64,000 bases of DNA. Source: Dimorphilus gyrociliatus (taxonomy: Eukaryota; Annelida; Polychaeta; Dinophilidae). Below, piece by piece: positions 11,173 through 25,127 of this stretch (its first letter is position 1; the number at the start of each line of letters is the position of its first letter). Made by a program: the position numbers and the translations under genes. The stretch lies in the NCBI GenBank assembly GCA_904063045.1, contig CAJFCJ010000002.1, positions 2,130,422 through 2,194,421 of the forward strand, in the 5' to 3' direction. Under the pieces are notes generated by a model. The model ran no database searches and was not told the origin of the DNA. It was given only the letters and a program-made list of their open reading frames with translations.

Positions 11173-14100
11173 TTACAAAGCTTCACCGGGCTCGTAGGTA
11201 CTGGACGGAGAAAATCTTACAGTACCTCGGTGACTATTAAAGTCTTTTAAAGGTTTTCTATCTAAAGTTCCATAGGATTTTGATCTACTTGTTGGGCTAT
11301 TACTAGAGCCGCCATATTTAACGTTAGTTTGGACAATCGTTCGCTTTCCCAAATTTTCAATACTGCCAAAGCCAGCAACTGCTGAACGTCTTGGAGGAAT
11401 TGTTGGAGCAGAAGATGGTGGCGTTGGTGCTTGACCAACTGAGGCTATCGAACATGTAGAAGAGCTGGGACTGTCTAAGTCTATTTTTCGAAAGTACAGA
11501 GGTTTTGGTAAAGTAAATGATCCCGAGCTGATAGAGTTTGTTTCGGATCTTGGTGAATTGGTTTTCTCAAGAGCCAGAGTAAATTTTTCAATGATTGCTC
11601 CACTAGATATAGAACGACGAACTCCACTTTTTGAATCTCCCGATTTAACTGGCATGGAACCAGCTGATGTTGGCCTAGAAGGAGGAGCTGGTCCATATGG
11701 TAAGCAACTCAAATTAACATAATTTGATCCAGGAGACGAAGATCGAGAGTTTAATGTCGTTATCGAGCTCGCAATAGACTCTGGAGGATTTCTTGTCAAA
11801 GCTTCATTTAACCATTTTAGGAATTCCTCTTTGTTAATCCTACAGCATTAAAAAATTATCAATTGTTAGGGAAAGAAATAACTAGACACTTACGTTGCAT
11901 CAAATCTTTGGAGCAAATTGGATACAATTCTCAAACAATGGTGTTTCATTTTTCTAATGGTTGCATTTTTTATGCGAGTGGTTTCCATTCTAATACGATC
12001 CGCATTTTCTTTTGAAACTTTCTCATCATGTTGCAGGAATTCATCTAATTGGATTAACAACATTTTTATCTATAATCTTATTCATATCGCCGATGGACTG
12101 GAGATAACTTTCTCCAGAAATACAACCTTTAATTTTTTCCACTGATTTCATATACTTCATACGAATTTCTTGTACTTTATCGTAGGTTTGTTCAGCTTTT
12201 TCAGTCTGTAAGGGTTAAAACAGTATCCATATGAACAAGGGTTTGGCGTAATATGTTAATTTTCTTAAGGTTACCTGAGTGCATTTATTATCTATAGGTG
12301 GTTTTTTTCGAAGAGTATTTATAACATCTTTCAAGTCTTTTATTTGTTCTTCACTCTGAATTTGATTTTCTTTCATTTTTCGAAGAGAATTTTCAATTTC
12401 CAGCTTTTCTTGAATAATTCTGGTATTCTTTTCGATTAAGTTCTTCTTTTCACTAGTAATTTGATTTATTTCTTCTTTGAATTTGGTAATTTCAGCTTCA
12501 ACTTTACGGACTGCTTCGAACTTTGCTAATTTCATTTTTTCAATTTTATTTCTAACTTCTGTTTCAATTTCTCGATGTCTTTGATCTGAATATAAAATGA
12601 TTCATTATAAAACATAAACTCTAAAGCCCATAATATCTACCTATTTCTTGTTGAACATTACTCATTTGCTGTTCGTAAGCTTCTATTTGCATCTCGTGTT
12701 CACTTATAGTACGCTGGGCTTCTGAAAGTTTTTGATGCAATGTTCTAGTGGAAAATGAGCATCTCGAGAGCCAGTCATCCTCAACTTGCTGTAACAAAAT
12801 AATTTGAAAATGAATACCCTCTCAATATTTTAAAAACAATATTGCTACCTTAATTTTTTTGCTATGCTCGGAACTAAGAGTTTCTATGTCTTCTCTCATT
12901 TGCCTTTTTAATTCTTCCACCTCTTCAGCGTGTTCTGCGGCTATCAATCGTTTATCCGTTCCCAATTCTTCTTTAATCTCATTTCTTATCCTTTCTCTAT
13001 ACAGTTTCATTTCTTCACTCTGTCTTTCAGCTAATTGACTCTGAATAAAGATGTTAAAGATTAAAGTTTATAAATAAGGAGGAAATCCTAATCGTACCAT
13101 CTCTTTTTCAAATTGTACCCTTTGCGTTTTTAAAGCATGTGATAATGTTCCCTGATGTTCCTGTTGGGGAAAATTTGTAATTTTTCAAATTTTTCTTATT
13201 TTATTCGGTATGTTAAATCGGCAATTACATGCTTATAAATAAATTATAACGTACATCAAAGAATTTGTTGAAATCTGCCTCGCACTTCTTTTCAATTTCC
13301 TCAACGTCTCTTCTTCTTTCTTCATCTTTTAATTTAATTAATTTTCGTCTCTCCTCAGCAGAGTTTTCCTTAGCTTTCTCCAGATCTCTGATTTTATCCG
13401 CAGCATTTTCTAATTCCTTTAAATTTATTGTACAAGAAATAGTTGAAAAAAAAGTGTAAAAAGTCTATTAAACACGTACCTTTTTTAGCCTAACAACTTC
13501 GGCCGAAGAGGAAGAGTTCTCCATACCTTTGATTACTTCATCAATATCATTTTCGTGCTTCATTTTCAATTCATCCTTTATTTTCTTAACAGATGCTTTA
13601 ACCTCTTTATCTTTAGCTTGTAAATCAGACTTTAAAGATTCTATTTCTTTCATAAGACTATTTTTTTCATTTTTCAATTCTTTAATATTCTTCTCCAAAC
13701 GAGTTATATTTCCACTAAATTCTTTTCTGATTTCTTCAATTGCTTTCCTCCTTTCATCCAACATTTCTTTGATTTTCTTTTCATGGGCAGTTTTCAACAT
13801 TTCTACTTGAGCGTCATTTTTCAAATTTTCTTGTTGTTTTTCATTACGTAATTGTTGAATATTTGTATCGAATTTTTGTCTTAGGCTCTTCAATTCTACC
13901 ATGTGAACATTTCTTGAAATAGAATTTTGCTTCATCTCGCTAAGACTTAATTCAAGTTTCTGTTGGGTACTAATACTTTTATCCAGTTGAGCTTGTTTTT
14001 CTAGAAAACAGAAGGTAATAATTCAGCTGTCCGTTTTATATGAATGAAAATTGTATTAAATAAATATTCACCCTGTAATTTCTCCTCAAATTGTTTATTC

Positions 14101-17065
14101 CATTCAAGTCTTGCATCATCTAAAGCCACTTTGAATTGACCTGCTTTTAATCTTTCCCATTCAGCTTTTGTCTTCGATAACTGATAAATGATAAGCACAA
14201 GGACTTTTAAGTATTATTTAGTAATAATTATTAATTTTTGTTTACCTCATTTTGAAGTTCATTTTTCTGTCGTATAGAATTTTCTCTATTCAACTGCTCT
14301 CGTATACTTTCCGATCGCTCAGTCAGTTGCCTTTCAAATGACTCTTTGAGAGTTTTTTCCGCCTCTTCAACAGCCTTTTATAAGAAAAGAGTAGTTTCCT
14401 ATGTTAAATTGTTCGTTTATAACATTATACTTACATCTTTTATGGCCCTGTTTCGTTCATCTTCCAGTCTTAATCTCAGACTATCTTCCACAATATCTTT
14501 ACTCTCACATATTTTTACGTAATCCTCTTTAACCTCAGAAAGTTCTTTTTCGAGACTTTTTATCTGATCGCTATAAATTTAGCACTAAAAGATAATTTCA
14601 GAGAAATCTTTTTGACAAGACTTACTTCAAAGTATTGACAGTATGAGACAGTTGGTTTTCAAGTTTGTGTTTTTCTTCGTCATGTTTCATTTCCAGTTCA
14701 TTCTTTAACTTCTCTCTCGTTTCCTCTTGTAAACGTAGACACTCACTTTGAGTCCTATGTAAAATATATAATAAGTGTCATATATCTTATCGCCACGGAC
14801 TATAACTACCTCATGATAGCCTCTCTCTTATCACTATCAAACTCAGCTGCCATGGCGCTCATTTCAGAGCTCAATTGCTTGTTCAACTCATTTAAGGATT
14901 CTTCACTTTTAACAGCCTCATTTAACCTAATTTCTAGCTCAGTAAATTCTTCTTTTAATAAATCTCTTTCACCTCGTAAACGCTCTAAATCTCGTTTTAA
15001 CTTTGCTTCTAAAGGAGTGACGTCTCTGTGCGATTCTAAATCTCCATACTTATCTTGCCAAATTTCAACTTGATTTTTATAATTCTTCATCTCTTTCAGA
15101 GATTCTTCTAATTCGTTATTTTTCAACTTTGAAGCGGCCAATTGATCTTGTAATTGTAAAACTTGCTGGCGTTTGTTTCTGTAGTTGTTCAAGCAGCGCT
15201 CTAATTCTGATTTTAATCTATGTACTAGATCATCCACAGCAGTTTCTTGTCTATAATAGGAAAATAAATTTTTTAAAACTCAATTGATGACTTATTGATA
15301 GATTAACTTTTGTTTTATTCCTAGTTGAGCGTATGAATCATCAGGATTGCAATGATCAGAATTTTTGCTATTTACTTGATCCGAAAGTTGAGTGAAATTT
15401 TCTAATAAAATTAGTTGCTCTTTTACGTCATTCAATTCAGCCTGTTAGAGTTTGTTAGAAAAAAAGTAAATATAAAATATGTGTGTAACAAAAACCACTC
15501 TAATTTACTTGTAAAGCTTTGTTCATATCTTGAGCAATTGTTTTCCCAGCTAATGCTTCTTTTAGCTGAGCATTGGCCTTGCCAATTTCCTGACCTGTGC
15601 CTGTAAAGAGGAATTTAGTAAATGTTGAAATAAGTCTTTGTTATATAATCGAAAGCTTAGCAACTATTATTTTCTCATTAGTTATACATACCTGCCGCTA
15701 ATAGTTGTTCGCATTGCTCTTGACTTCTTTTCAAACTTTCGGTTAATCGATTAACAGTGTCAGCTCTCTCAATTCTTGCAGATTCGGCTTCTTTTGTAGC
15801 CTCGTTAAGTTTCTTTTTTACAGAGTTAATTTCATCCTCCTGGAGAATCATTGATTATTAAAACTTTATTATTAGTTCAAGACAAAGCTAACCAGGCATC
15901 TTCTTTGGTTTTCTGCTTCATCATATTTCTGTTCTAAATTTGCAATTTGACTGCTGTGTCGTTGTTTTAGTGAATCTACGTAGGCTTCATGGGTATATCT
16001 TGTTCGGGCAACTGCATCACTGGCTTCTAACTGGCAGACCTGGAAAGTAATTTAAAAGCAATAAAGATTTGACTTATTGACTGAAAACTGACTTGTCTTT
16101 GAAGTACGTCGACTGTTGCTTCTGAAGCCGCCAGCCGTCTTTCGGCATCTTCTTTACAATTAGTTATATTTGCCAATTGTTTATCTAGATTGGAATTTTC
16201 ACTCTCTAATTTAGCAACTTTATCTTTCTCTTCAATCAGCAATACTTGCATTTGTTCTCTACCATTCTTGCAAGATTCAGCTTGTTCTGTAGAATTTAAT
16301 ATGCTTCAATCAACTTTCATTGAAAGGTTTAACCTACCTGTCGCCATAGCAACTTCATGCTTTAATATGCGAATTTCTCTTTCTTTTTCTTCAAAGGCTG
16401 CTGAAAAATCTTCCAATTGGCGTCCTCGTGCTTCATATAAAATCTTAAGCTGAGAAAACTGCTGTTCCATTTTGTTATTAACAATAGTTTCATCATTCGT
16501 ATTAATTTCCTGAGAGTACGTTTCATTCTGAGGTCGATATTTAACAAAATAGTCCATCTTATTTGGTTGCTGTTGAGGATATGGCATTTTTTCTTCATTT
16601 AAAATAGGCTTATCAATGAGGTATTCTTGGTTTGGTGTATCTTGATTGAAACCCGAATATGTAGCAGTATTCTGATCTAATAAAAAATTGGTATTTTCTT
16701 TTTGTTTTGCATTAAACTCAATATGAGAATCGTATGGTTGCGGCGGCATGTGACAAGCATTGACATAGAGTGCTCGATGAAAAGATTGCCTAAGAAACAT
16801 ATTCCATTTACAAAAACAAAAAATAGCGATTTGAGTGAAAAGTATACTTTGAATCAACCGCTGTAGAATCGAAAGAGTCGTTGAAAAAATCATCGTCCAA
16901 CAAGTTTCCTAACTGTTCATTTATTCTCTCTTTAATCTGTTTAGGAAATAAAGCTATGCAAAAAAGAAACGAGTTTCTAACATGACTATGTACCCCCTCT
17001 TCAGCGTCTTCGCTATCACTACTGTCGGCATGATTTTGAGATACATTTACATCAAAGCTCGCCAT
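11173..17065 (-). CDS. CEP152: Centrosomal protein CEP152 / Asterless
   Basis: CEP152 sits at the centriole, recruits PLK4 and is needed for centriole duplication. About 22 exons were read: the first is 16994-17065, the next 16848-16936, then 16338-16789, 16093-16286, 15893-16039, 15692-15839, 15509-15600, 15308-15441, 14810-15250 and so on to a last exon ending at 11173. The product is about 1500 residues (human about 1700). The acidic N-terminus with LLDDDFF resembles the human PLK4-binding head. KILYEARGRQLE begins the main coiled coil, which then runs almost uninterrupted. Near the C-terminus a segment with RKMKHHCLRIVSNLLQ resembles the human RKMRKYYLICLQQILQ region. The last 200 residues are Ser/Pro-rich. 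In the exon read around 12060-12208 the frame shifts by one base at an A5 run (12063-12067). This could be a real lesion, an assembly indel, or a missed junction with a weak donor. Confidence 0.8.
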
Positions 17066-18645
17066 TCTGACATTAGCAGGTTAATCCATTTTTTTTATAA
17101 TCTGAAATTGAACACCTATTGATTTGAACATCTATAAAGCTGTCTTTCAGAGCATAAGCATGTTTTAAAAAATATCTACATTTCGTGGAAAAAAACCTAT
17201 GTTCAAACTCACTTTCTTTCATTATCAGTAATCAAAAATTACTAGCTTTAAGTAGATTAGTATTTTAATAGAAAATATCAGAACAGATTTACTCTAAAGA
17301 GTAGTAAGAATGATCTACAGGTATTCTAGAGGTATTAAATGCTTCAAAAAGCTATCAAAATGTCTAGAGGTAAAATAGACCAACCTAACGAAATATGTTC
17401 TATATTCCAGAGAGTAAATGACTGTTAATCTGAAATGCTGCCGAAGAGCGTCTTGTCTAAACTCGTTTCAAAGAACGATAATAGGGAAAATTCGATTAAA
17501 AGCTTAAATCGCCATGTATAATGGACTATTGCTACTTAAATAAATCTCTAAGAAAAAAAAATAATATTTACCTTTAGCAGTTTAACATTAAAATCAAATA
17601 TAATCCTAAAAAGAAATTAACTTTCAAATGTTATTTTCAAAATATTTGGCCATCTTCGTTTTATACGGGAGATTTTCTCGATGTAAAAAATTATTTAAAA
17701 TCAATTGTAACTCTAAATTTTATATGTACATAGGTAAAAATATTTTTTACGTAATAAATTTTAAAGTATTCAAAAAGATTTGCAAAATAAGGATCTTTAC
17801 TGAACATTCCAAAGGTATCGACTTTATCGCTCATCAAGAACTTTCGAATTAATCTTTTCCAAAGGTATTATATTGAAAGTTTATGAAACTTTAATTTATG
17901 ATTGCATCAATCAAATATTAATCGATTTCAGTTATTATTTTAGGTTAATTTATTTTCCGATAACTGAAAATTGATTATTAACTTTCAATTTAAAAGATCA
18001 GAAAAGTGAAATAGAATATTTGCTATCCATGCTACCTAAAACATTCTATTAATTTCATTTTTATTTAATAAATTCAAAATTTTATATGTAATATTACTTT
18101 GATAACTTCAGTTTTATTTTAACTTTTTATTATAATAACTCTAGTAAGTGTTATTTATGTTGTTTTATTTAGAAAAAGCGTTTTATGGGAATGTATTTCG
18201 ATATTTAAGATCTTTGAAGTCTGTGTATGGGATATTTGCTTTTTTATTAATCTTAACAATCTAAGAGTGATGGTTGATTTCCTTTTGCAATATTAAGAAA
18301 TCCTGGGTTTCTGAAAGAAACTTCTTTAAAAAGGCCAACTTTTTTCTAATTTTCTGAATTAACATAATTAAAGCTTATTTTAGAAATTTTAAGTTTCGAA
18401 AATATTCCAAAATGCAAGACAGAAAAGATTTTAAAGAAATCAACTAAATGATTAATGAAAATATTTCTAATAAATAATTATAATTTTGTTCAGTCTAACT
18501 ACGAAGCAGTATCAATTTTGACTCTTTAAAAATATTTTGAAGCGAGAATTTTTATCAAAAAGTTGAACTGGTGATTCAATTATCGCTCACATTTAGCTCG
18601 ACAATTCGTTAATTGAGTATACCCCTTTTGGGATTTCAAGGAAGC
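17066..18645. promoter_or_regulatory. Divergent intergenic region CEP152/TAF2
   Basis: 1.58 kb of AT-rich DNA between two divergent starts; it must hold both promoters. The open frame at 17628-17852 has no intron context or recognisable product. No repeats or RNA genes seen. Confidence 0.5.
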
Positions 18646-21600
18646 ATGAAGAGTGGCAAAAGAGATGGATATCCTGGGTCAGGCATTAAGCCATATAGCT
18701 TGGGTTAGAGATTTTTTTCTTTTTTTAAATATTTTGAATATTTTCGACCATTTCTTTAAATTCGTGTTCCTAACAGTTCATCAAACTCTATGCATCACGG
18801 ATATTTCCTTTGAAACTAAATGCTTAATTGTATGTACATGCATTTTAATACCTTTAGTACCTTTTTGTGTATTTAAGAGATGCTTTCTGAATAATTTAAG
18901 TGTTCTAACTTTTGTTTCCCATTTAGGGATATGTGGAAATGACAATTCAGCCTCATATACCCAATCTAAAGTCATTTAAGTTAAATTGCAAACAGTGTGT
19001 TTTATATAGTATGTTGATAAATCAAAGGTGGGATGCAACTTTTAGCTATCACGATCCAACTTTAGAAATTTGTAAGAGAGATTTTAAACAGTAAGTTTCA
19101 GGAAACACTTTTTTATATAGAATTCATTTTATCAATTCTTTTTTTATCTATTAGGCGTAATTTAGACAATTATAAAAATGCTCATGCAAATGCTTCCCAT
19201 TCGGTGGATTCTACTTTGGGTAATGGGGAAGTAACGGTTCAAATACCTTCAGATGCATATAGTGCAGGGATGATAAACGGTAAAATATTGAATAAAAAAC
19301 TTTCCAAGGTTATATTATTAAACGAATTGTAGAAATGATGCCCTTCACTGTAACTATTGAATTTTCCCTGGAAGAACCAAGAGGAGGTATGAGATTTGTT
19401 GTTTCAAATATAGATGGAACTCTTGTTGAACGAGGAGCCCATCTATATACATATGGTAGAGAAAACTCTTCAAGGTATTATTGTCTTGTAATTTAATGAA
19501 AATTTCTACAAATTTAATTTAAAGGTTGTGGTTTCCTTGTATGGATTCGTTTAGTGAACTATGTACTTGGAAATTAGAAATAACTGTTGATATGTACATG
19601 ATAGCTATTAGTAGTGGAGATCTCATTGAGACCGTTTATACAAGTGATTTACGACAAAAGACATACCACTATTACTTGAGTGTTCCAACTTCGGCTCCCA
19701 ACATTGCGTTGGCAGTTGGGTTGGTATTCAAATTATACTTAAGACTTTATAATAAGTATAGTAATTAATGTTAAAACGATTAGACCATTTGAATTTATTG
19801 TGGATGAGACCATGCCGGAAGTAACACATTTTTGTCTGCCATCCTTGAAACCTCTATTACACAATTCCACATCTAAACTAACAGAAGTATAATCCAATCT
19901 TTATATAACCTTTTTAAATAAGGCAAATAATGGAAGAACTTTTATTTCATCAGATATTTGAATGCTTTGAAGATTTTTTATCGTCTAGATATCCTTTTTC
20001 TTCTTATAAACAAGTGTTCGTAGATGAAGCCTATGATGAATTCCAAAGTTTCAGCACTATGTCCATTTTTAGGTTTGAAGAAATAAAAACAATTATAATA
20101 ATTAAACTACAAAGTATTCTTCATATTTTCTAGTCACGCTCTTTTACATCCCCCTACAATAATTGATCAAGTGCCTATTATGAGAAATGCCATGGCTAAC
20201 GCTCTAGCAAAGCAGTTTTTTGGATGTTTTATCGTTCAACAATCTTGGAATGATGCTTGGTTAACGAAGGGCATTTCTGCCTTCCTGGCTGGCTTATACT
20301 TTAGAAAGACATTTGGTAATAATGAGTATAAGCATATGGTTTTCGAGGTTTGTTACTATAGTTTTGAGTTTATTTCTTTTAACTAATTTATATTTATAGA
20401 AATTACAAGCCATTCAGAATTATGAATTCAAAGTTGGAGGGATTGTGTTGGATCCGGCTGCCGTGCTTTCCCGAAATATGGATTTGCATTTTTCAACTGC
20501 ATATGCTCAGACAACATCTGATGCCTATTTAAAAGCTTATGAAAAAAAAGCGTTTTTAGTTATGCGTTTATTAGAATCTAGATTGGGACCAGGAATATTT
20601 CTTCAGAGTTTAAATAAACTGCTATCTCTTGCAATGACAGCGTCAAATCAGAAATATCTAAATTTTGTATGGACCCCTATGTTGCTGAGTACTGATTCGG
20701 TAAACATTTATTTATAGCAGGACTAATCATTTTAATTAAGCAACTTTTATTGTAAAGTTTCTCAGAGGAATAGCAACTGTAAGTGGAAAGGATGTAAACA
20801 CGTTTTTAGATTTGTGGGTGTAAGTAGGAAAAAGAAGATTTCTTTAAAATTACATTTATTTGTACATAATACTTGTAACAGGAGACAGCCTGGATTGCCA
20901 AAGTTTCACGGAAATTTTGTTTTCAATAGAAAGAGAAATATTGTTGAATTAGAAATTCGACAAGATGTTCTAAACAAAGGAACTATGAAATATATGGTAC
21001 TCATAATTAAAATTACCAGTAGAATATGTAATTGTTTATAATCTCTCCAGGGTCCAATTACAGTCGCCATACAGGAATTAGATGGAACTTTTAGGCATAC
21101 ATTTAATATAGAGGAAAATAAACGTACTTTTGAAATAACTTGTCACTCTAAAAGTAGAAGGTTGGTTTGGTACAATATCTTGTTGTTGTCTCATTAATAA
21201 GACAATGCTCTATACAGAAACAAAAAGAAAAAAATTCCCTTGTCAACAATGGAAGAAGTTGATATGGACTTGGGAGCAATGGAGTAGCTATCATATTTTG
21301 TTTTCAGCCTAATTAATTATAATGTTTATTTTTTTTTCTTAAAAAGTGCTGATTCTCCTGTACTTTGGTTGAGAATTGATCCTGAACTTGATTTATTACG
21401 TTTTGTGGATTTGGAACAGCCAGATTACATGTGGCAGTATATGTTGCGACATGAAAGATGTATTATAGCGCAAGAATGTGTAAGTAGTCTTAAACAGCGA
21501 ACTATTAAATATATCTGTCCGCATTATCGAATACATGCACGCAATATATGGCTTAGAATTGGCATAAGCAGATGTAGTGTTTTTAAATAAAAATTTTGGG

Positions 21601-24526
21601 CGGGGTTGAATCCAACACTTTAACTATTAATTAACAAGCACAAAATTGCTATTAAAACCATTAAATTATTTATTTAAAGGAGTCAATAAAATATTATCGC
21701 CTTTAAAATTAACAGAATTAAATTCTTTAAATGGTTTTAAGCAATTTATTATCAACACAAGGTTATCATCATCTCGTAGGCTTAACTAAAAGAGTACCTT
21801 CTATGATTGTAAACAAGCTTAAAAATATATATACCTACTTATATTTCCTAATGATTTTGCAATTTTAGGCGATATCTTCCTTGGAATCATTTTCTACACC
21901 TCAGACTCGATTATGCTTGACGGATTGTGTTGAAAATGATAAAGTTTATTATAGAGTCCGTATGCAAGCAGCCTATTGTCTTGTTAGGGTAAGAATTTAT
22001 AATTTAATTTCTGCTACCTTTAATCACCAATGAAGTACTGTGAATAAAAATAAATTGAACTATTTTTCAGGTAGCTAATCAGCTAGCTGCTAGTTGGTCT
22101 GGTCCACCTGCTATGCTTGCTATTTTTCATAAACTCTTTGGTTCATATTCATCTCCGAATATAGTCAGACGGAACGATTTTAGTAATTTCCAGCAATATT
22201 TCTTACAAAAGGTGAAAATGATCTAGTTTATGACCACGCTTTTAATACGTCGTCCACCTCGTTTTAGACTATACCAGTTGCAATGGCCTCCTCAAGGACG
22301 CTAAATAATAATTGCCCTAGTGATGTTATGAAGTTTCTTCTAGATTTATTCAAGTATAATGATAATGCAAAGAACAAGGTTTGGCTAGAGGCATAAAAAT
22401 TGATTATATAAACTCGTTTGCTCGTATAAGTATTCAGATAACTATTATCGGGCTGCTCTTATTGACGCCTTAGCAGCAACAATAACCCCTGCTATTACAA
22501 CTGTGACGCTGAAGTACGTGTTTAGCTTCTATTTCTGAATAATTAATCTAAAATTGAATTCATTACTATTGCTATATTTGATATTTTCAGTGGTATGAGT
22601 GGACGACCTAGTACTGAACTAGTATCGGACGATGCTAAGAGGATATTGGAGGAAATTGTAAGATATTTAAATTTAGAGAAGCTTTTACCCTGCTACCACC
22701 GTGTAGTTACTGTTAGGTAAAAATCAATTGTTGCTATTAATATACCCATTGGAATAGCTCCAATTAAATTAATTATTCCAATACATAGTTGCTTAAGAGC
22801 GTTAAGAATTCTACAAAAATTTGGACATATACCTAGCTCAGCAAATATTTTTAAATCCTACGCGGTCAAAGGAAATTTTATCAATGTAAGATTGGCCGCG
22901 TTAGAAGCTCTAGTAGATTTTATGACTGCTGAAAGTAATGTTGAGACTTTTGAATGGCTTATTGATCTAATTGATAGGGACGATGAACCTTACATTACGT
23001 ATGTGTATTTCAGTTTTCCCTTACTTTAACTGACCCTTATTTTATTTACTATAGTCATAGATTAGCGGAAATTCTTATCGAAAAGCCACCGTTTACCAAA
23101 GATATCGAATCATGCCCGTTATCTTCCGAAGAGATAGTTGATAAACTTTGGAATATGATGAAGTACGGATGATATCTTTAATTGTGCAATAATTCTCCTA
23201 TTATAGATTTTTTAACTGATAAAACAGTTGTAAGTTTCATTACGATTCAAGACTGAGATGCGATGTCGTTGATTTATATCACAAACTGTTCGGTAGAAGG
23301 AGACCTGCTTGCCTGCCGATGTCTGATGTAAGTAGATATTATTTGTTTGGAATTTAGACTCAAGGAAGGTCGCTATACAAATTTACTTTTCAGAGTACGA
23401 TGGTAATTAATTTAAAGGAAAGCAAATTAGCAAGAACAGGCTTACCAGATACATCTCAGGTTTATATCTAAGATTATTTACATATGTGGTTTTAATTAAT
23501 TTTTAATTGCATAATAAAAATAAATAAAAAATTTGTTATAACAGGATAGGATTAGGCTTTTACAAAAAAAATCGGTAATAAAGAATTTCGATTTCCTCTT
23601 TAAAAAATAACCACAATATTATTTTTTTTAACTATAAATAGCGTAATAAAATTTTTTCGTTTAGGCTGATGATTTAGACTATCAGGACCCATTCGCTCTT
23701 GCAAGAACTCATTCCGACATCACTGCAACAAATGATAGTAATTCAAATCAAGGGTTAAAGAGAAAGTCCGACGATCTGCCCTCGTTTGATGACGATTCTA
23801 GTATGCCTAAGGTACGAATTAAGGTAATAAAACAATTATTTGTTAATTCTAGATATTATCTAATTATTTTGACAAAATAATTTTGTACAAGCAAAGAGAG
23901 AACGATAAATTATTTTTATCTACTTGATAGATAGATTTGCTATACAACTTTGATTCTTTCCTCGTATAAGTTAAATTATTTCTTGATATTTATATACTAT
24001 TAAATAATCCGTTGTTTTTTTACTTTTGTTAGCGGTTTCCCGATGATAAGTTGTCTCTAGATACATCTTTACCGATAGAAGAAACTGTTGTAACAACCGA
24101 TGCTGAACCAATTCCTCCTCCTATTGAGGGAATTTCAATTGCAGCCTTGGTCGACACAGCTTCAAGAGGTCCAAATCTTAGCGAAGATTCAAATTCCGAT
24201 GAAAGTCCCAGTATGTTTTTTCAAATCTTTTTTATGTTTTAAATAAACAAAAAAAAATTCTTTTTTTGGTTTTCGAAATTTATATATGTACATGTATATA
24301 TACATATATATTTATACTTTACATGCTTATATTTTAAACAGCCAAAGTAGACGGCCCTACTTCATTTACACCGTCCATGTTCACTCCATTAGCTGATAAT
24401 CCGTCTGCCGAAAGTTCATCTCATAAGCATCACAAAGATAAAAAGAAGAAAAAGAAGAAAAAGAATAAGCATAAACATAAACATAAACATGCTAAAGAAG
24501 AAGGAAGGAGTGATTCATTAAGTTAA
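18646..24526 (+). CDS. TAF2: TFIID subunit 2
   Basis: TAF2 is a large nuclear subunit of TFIID that contacts the core promoter around the initiator. Exon 1 is 18646-18703, exon 2 starts at 18777; roughly 25 short exons follow and the stop is at 24524-24526. The order matches human TAF2 throughout: a start ending PYSL-VHQTLCI (human PYKLTHQVVCI); the M1-aminopeptidase-like N domain with [17 protein letters not shown]; a VTHFCLP segment; [14 protein letters not shown]; the [19 protein letters not shown] segment; [10 protein letters not shown] and [19 protein letters not shown]; then the HEAT-type C domain with TGPPAM-like and YNDNAKNK segments; and a final Lys/His-rich tail (about 24420-24490). 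The zinc-binding HEXXH of M1 peptidases is replaced (MANALAK), as in other TAF2, so it is not a peptidase. The start is upstream of all conserved blocks and follows a stop-rich leader. Confidence 0.93.
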
Positions 24527-25127
24527 ACTTAGATACTAAATCTCCTGATGTATTATTTTAAATATTTTCATTGTTTTTTTAATACATGGGCGTCAGAAGT
24601 ACTTTACATTTCAAATTTATTAAGGTGTAGCTATTTTCCGGTTCATGAATATTCATATATAATTATTTAAAACTGTAGAAAGTCAGCTGAGGTCATCAGT
24701 TTGGATTGTCAATTAAGAACATTTGACATCTTAAGACAAATAAAACTCAAAGTAATTTGGATATTAGGCATGAGGCCATAATTACGCGCGACATTTAGGC
24801 TAAAATATACGCTCTCGCCACAAGTTCATTACTATTCATACATATGAATATGCATACTTGTCTGCCGATGTCTTTGACCAATCACCAGGCAGCTGAATCG
24901 AACGTACAGTCTACTCATTCAAAACGTGCCGCTTTTGCAAATAGGACCTCGTATTCTTGTTTTACCTGTATATTATAACTTGTATACTATTGTTAATCAA
25001 GTAAAAGACGAAAATTAAGGAAATTTTACGTGGGAAATCCTTCTATTTATTGAAAATATTTATCGGCAAGTAGAGAGTGAGCGAAAATACGAGATTTAGG
25101 AAATAACAATATTCTCTGAATTCGACT
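24527..25127. other. TAF2 3' end and LDLR-like promoter region
   Basis: 600 bp between two same-strand genes. An AATAAA at about 24739 is a possible TAF2 poly(A) signal. The right part should contain the promoter and 5' UTR of the LDL-receptor gene. Nothing else recognised. Confidence 0.5.
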
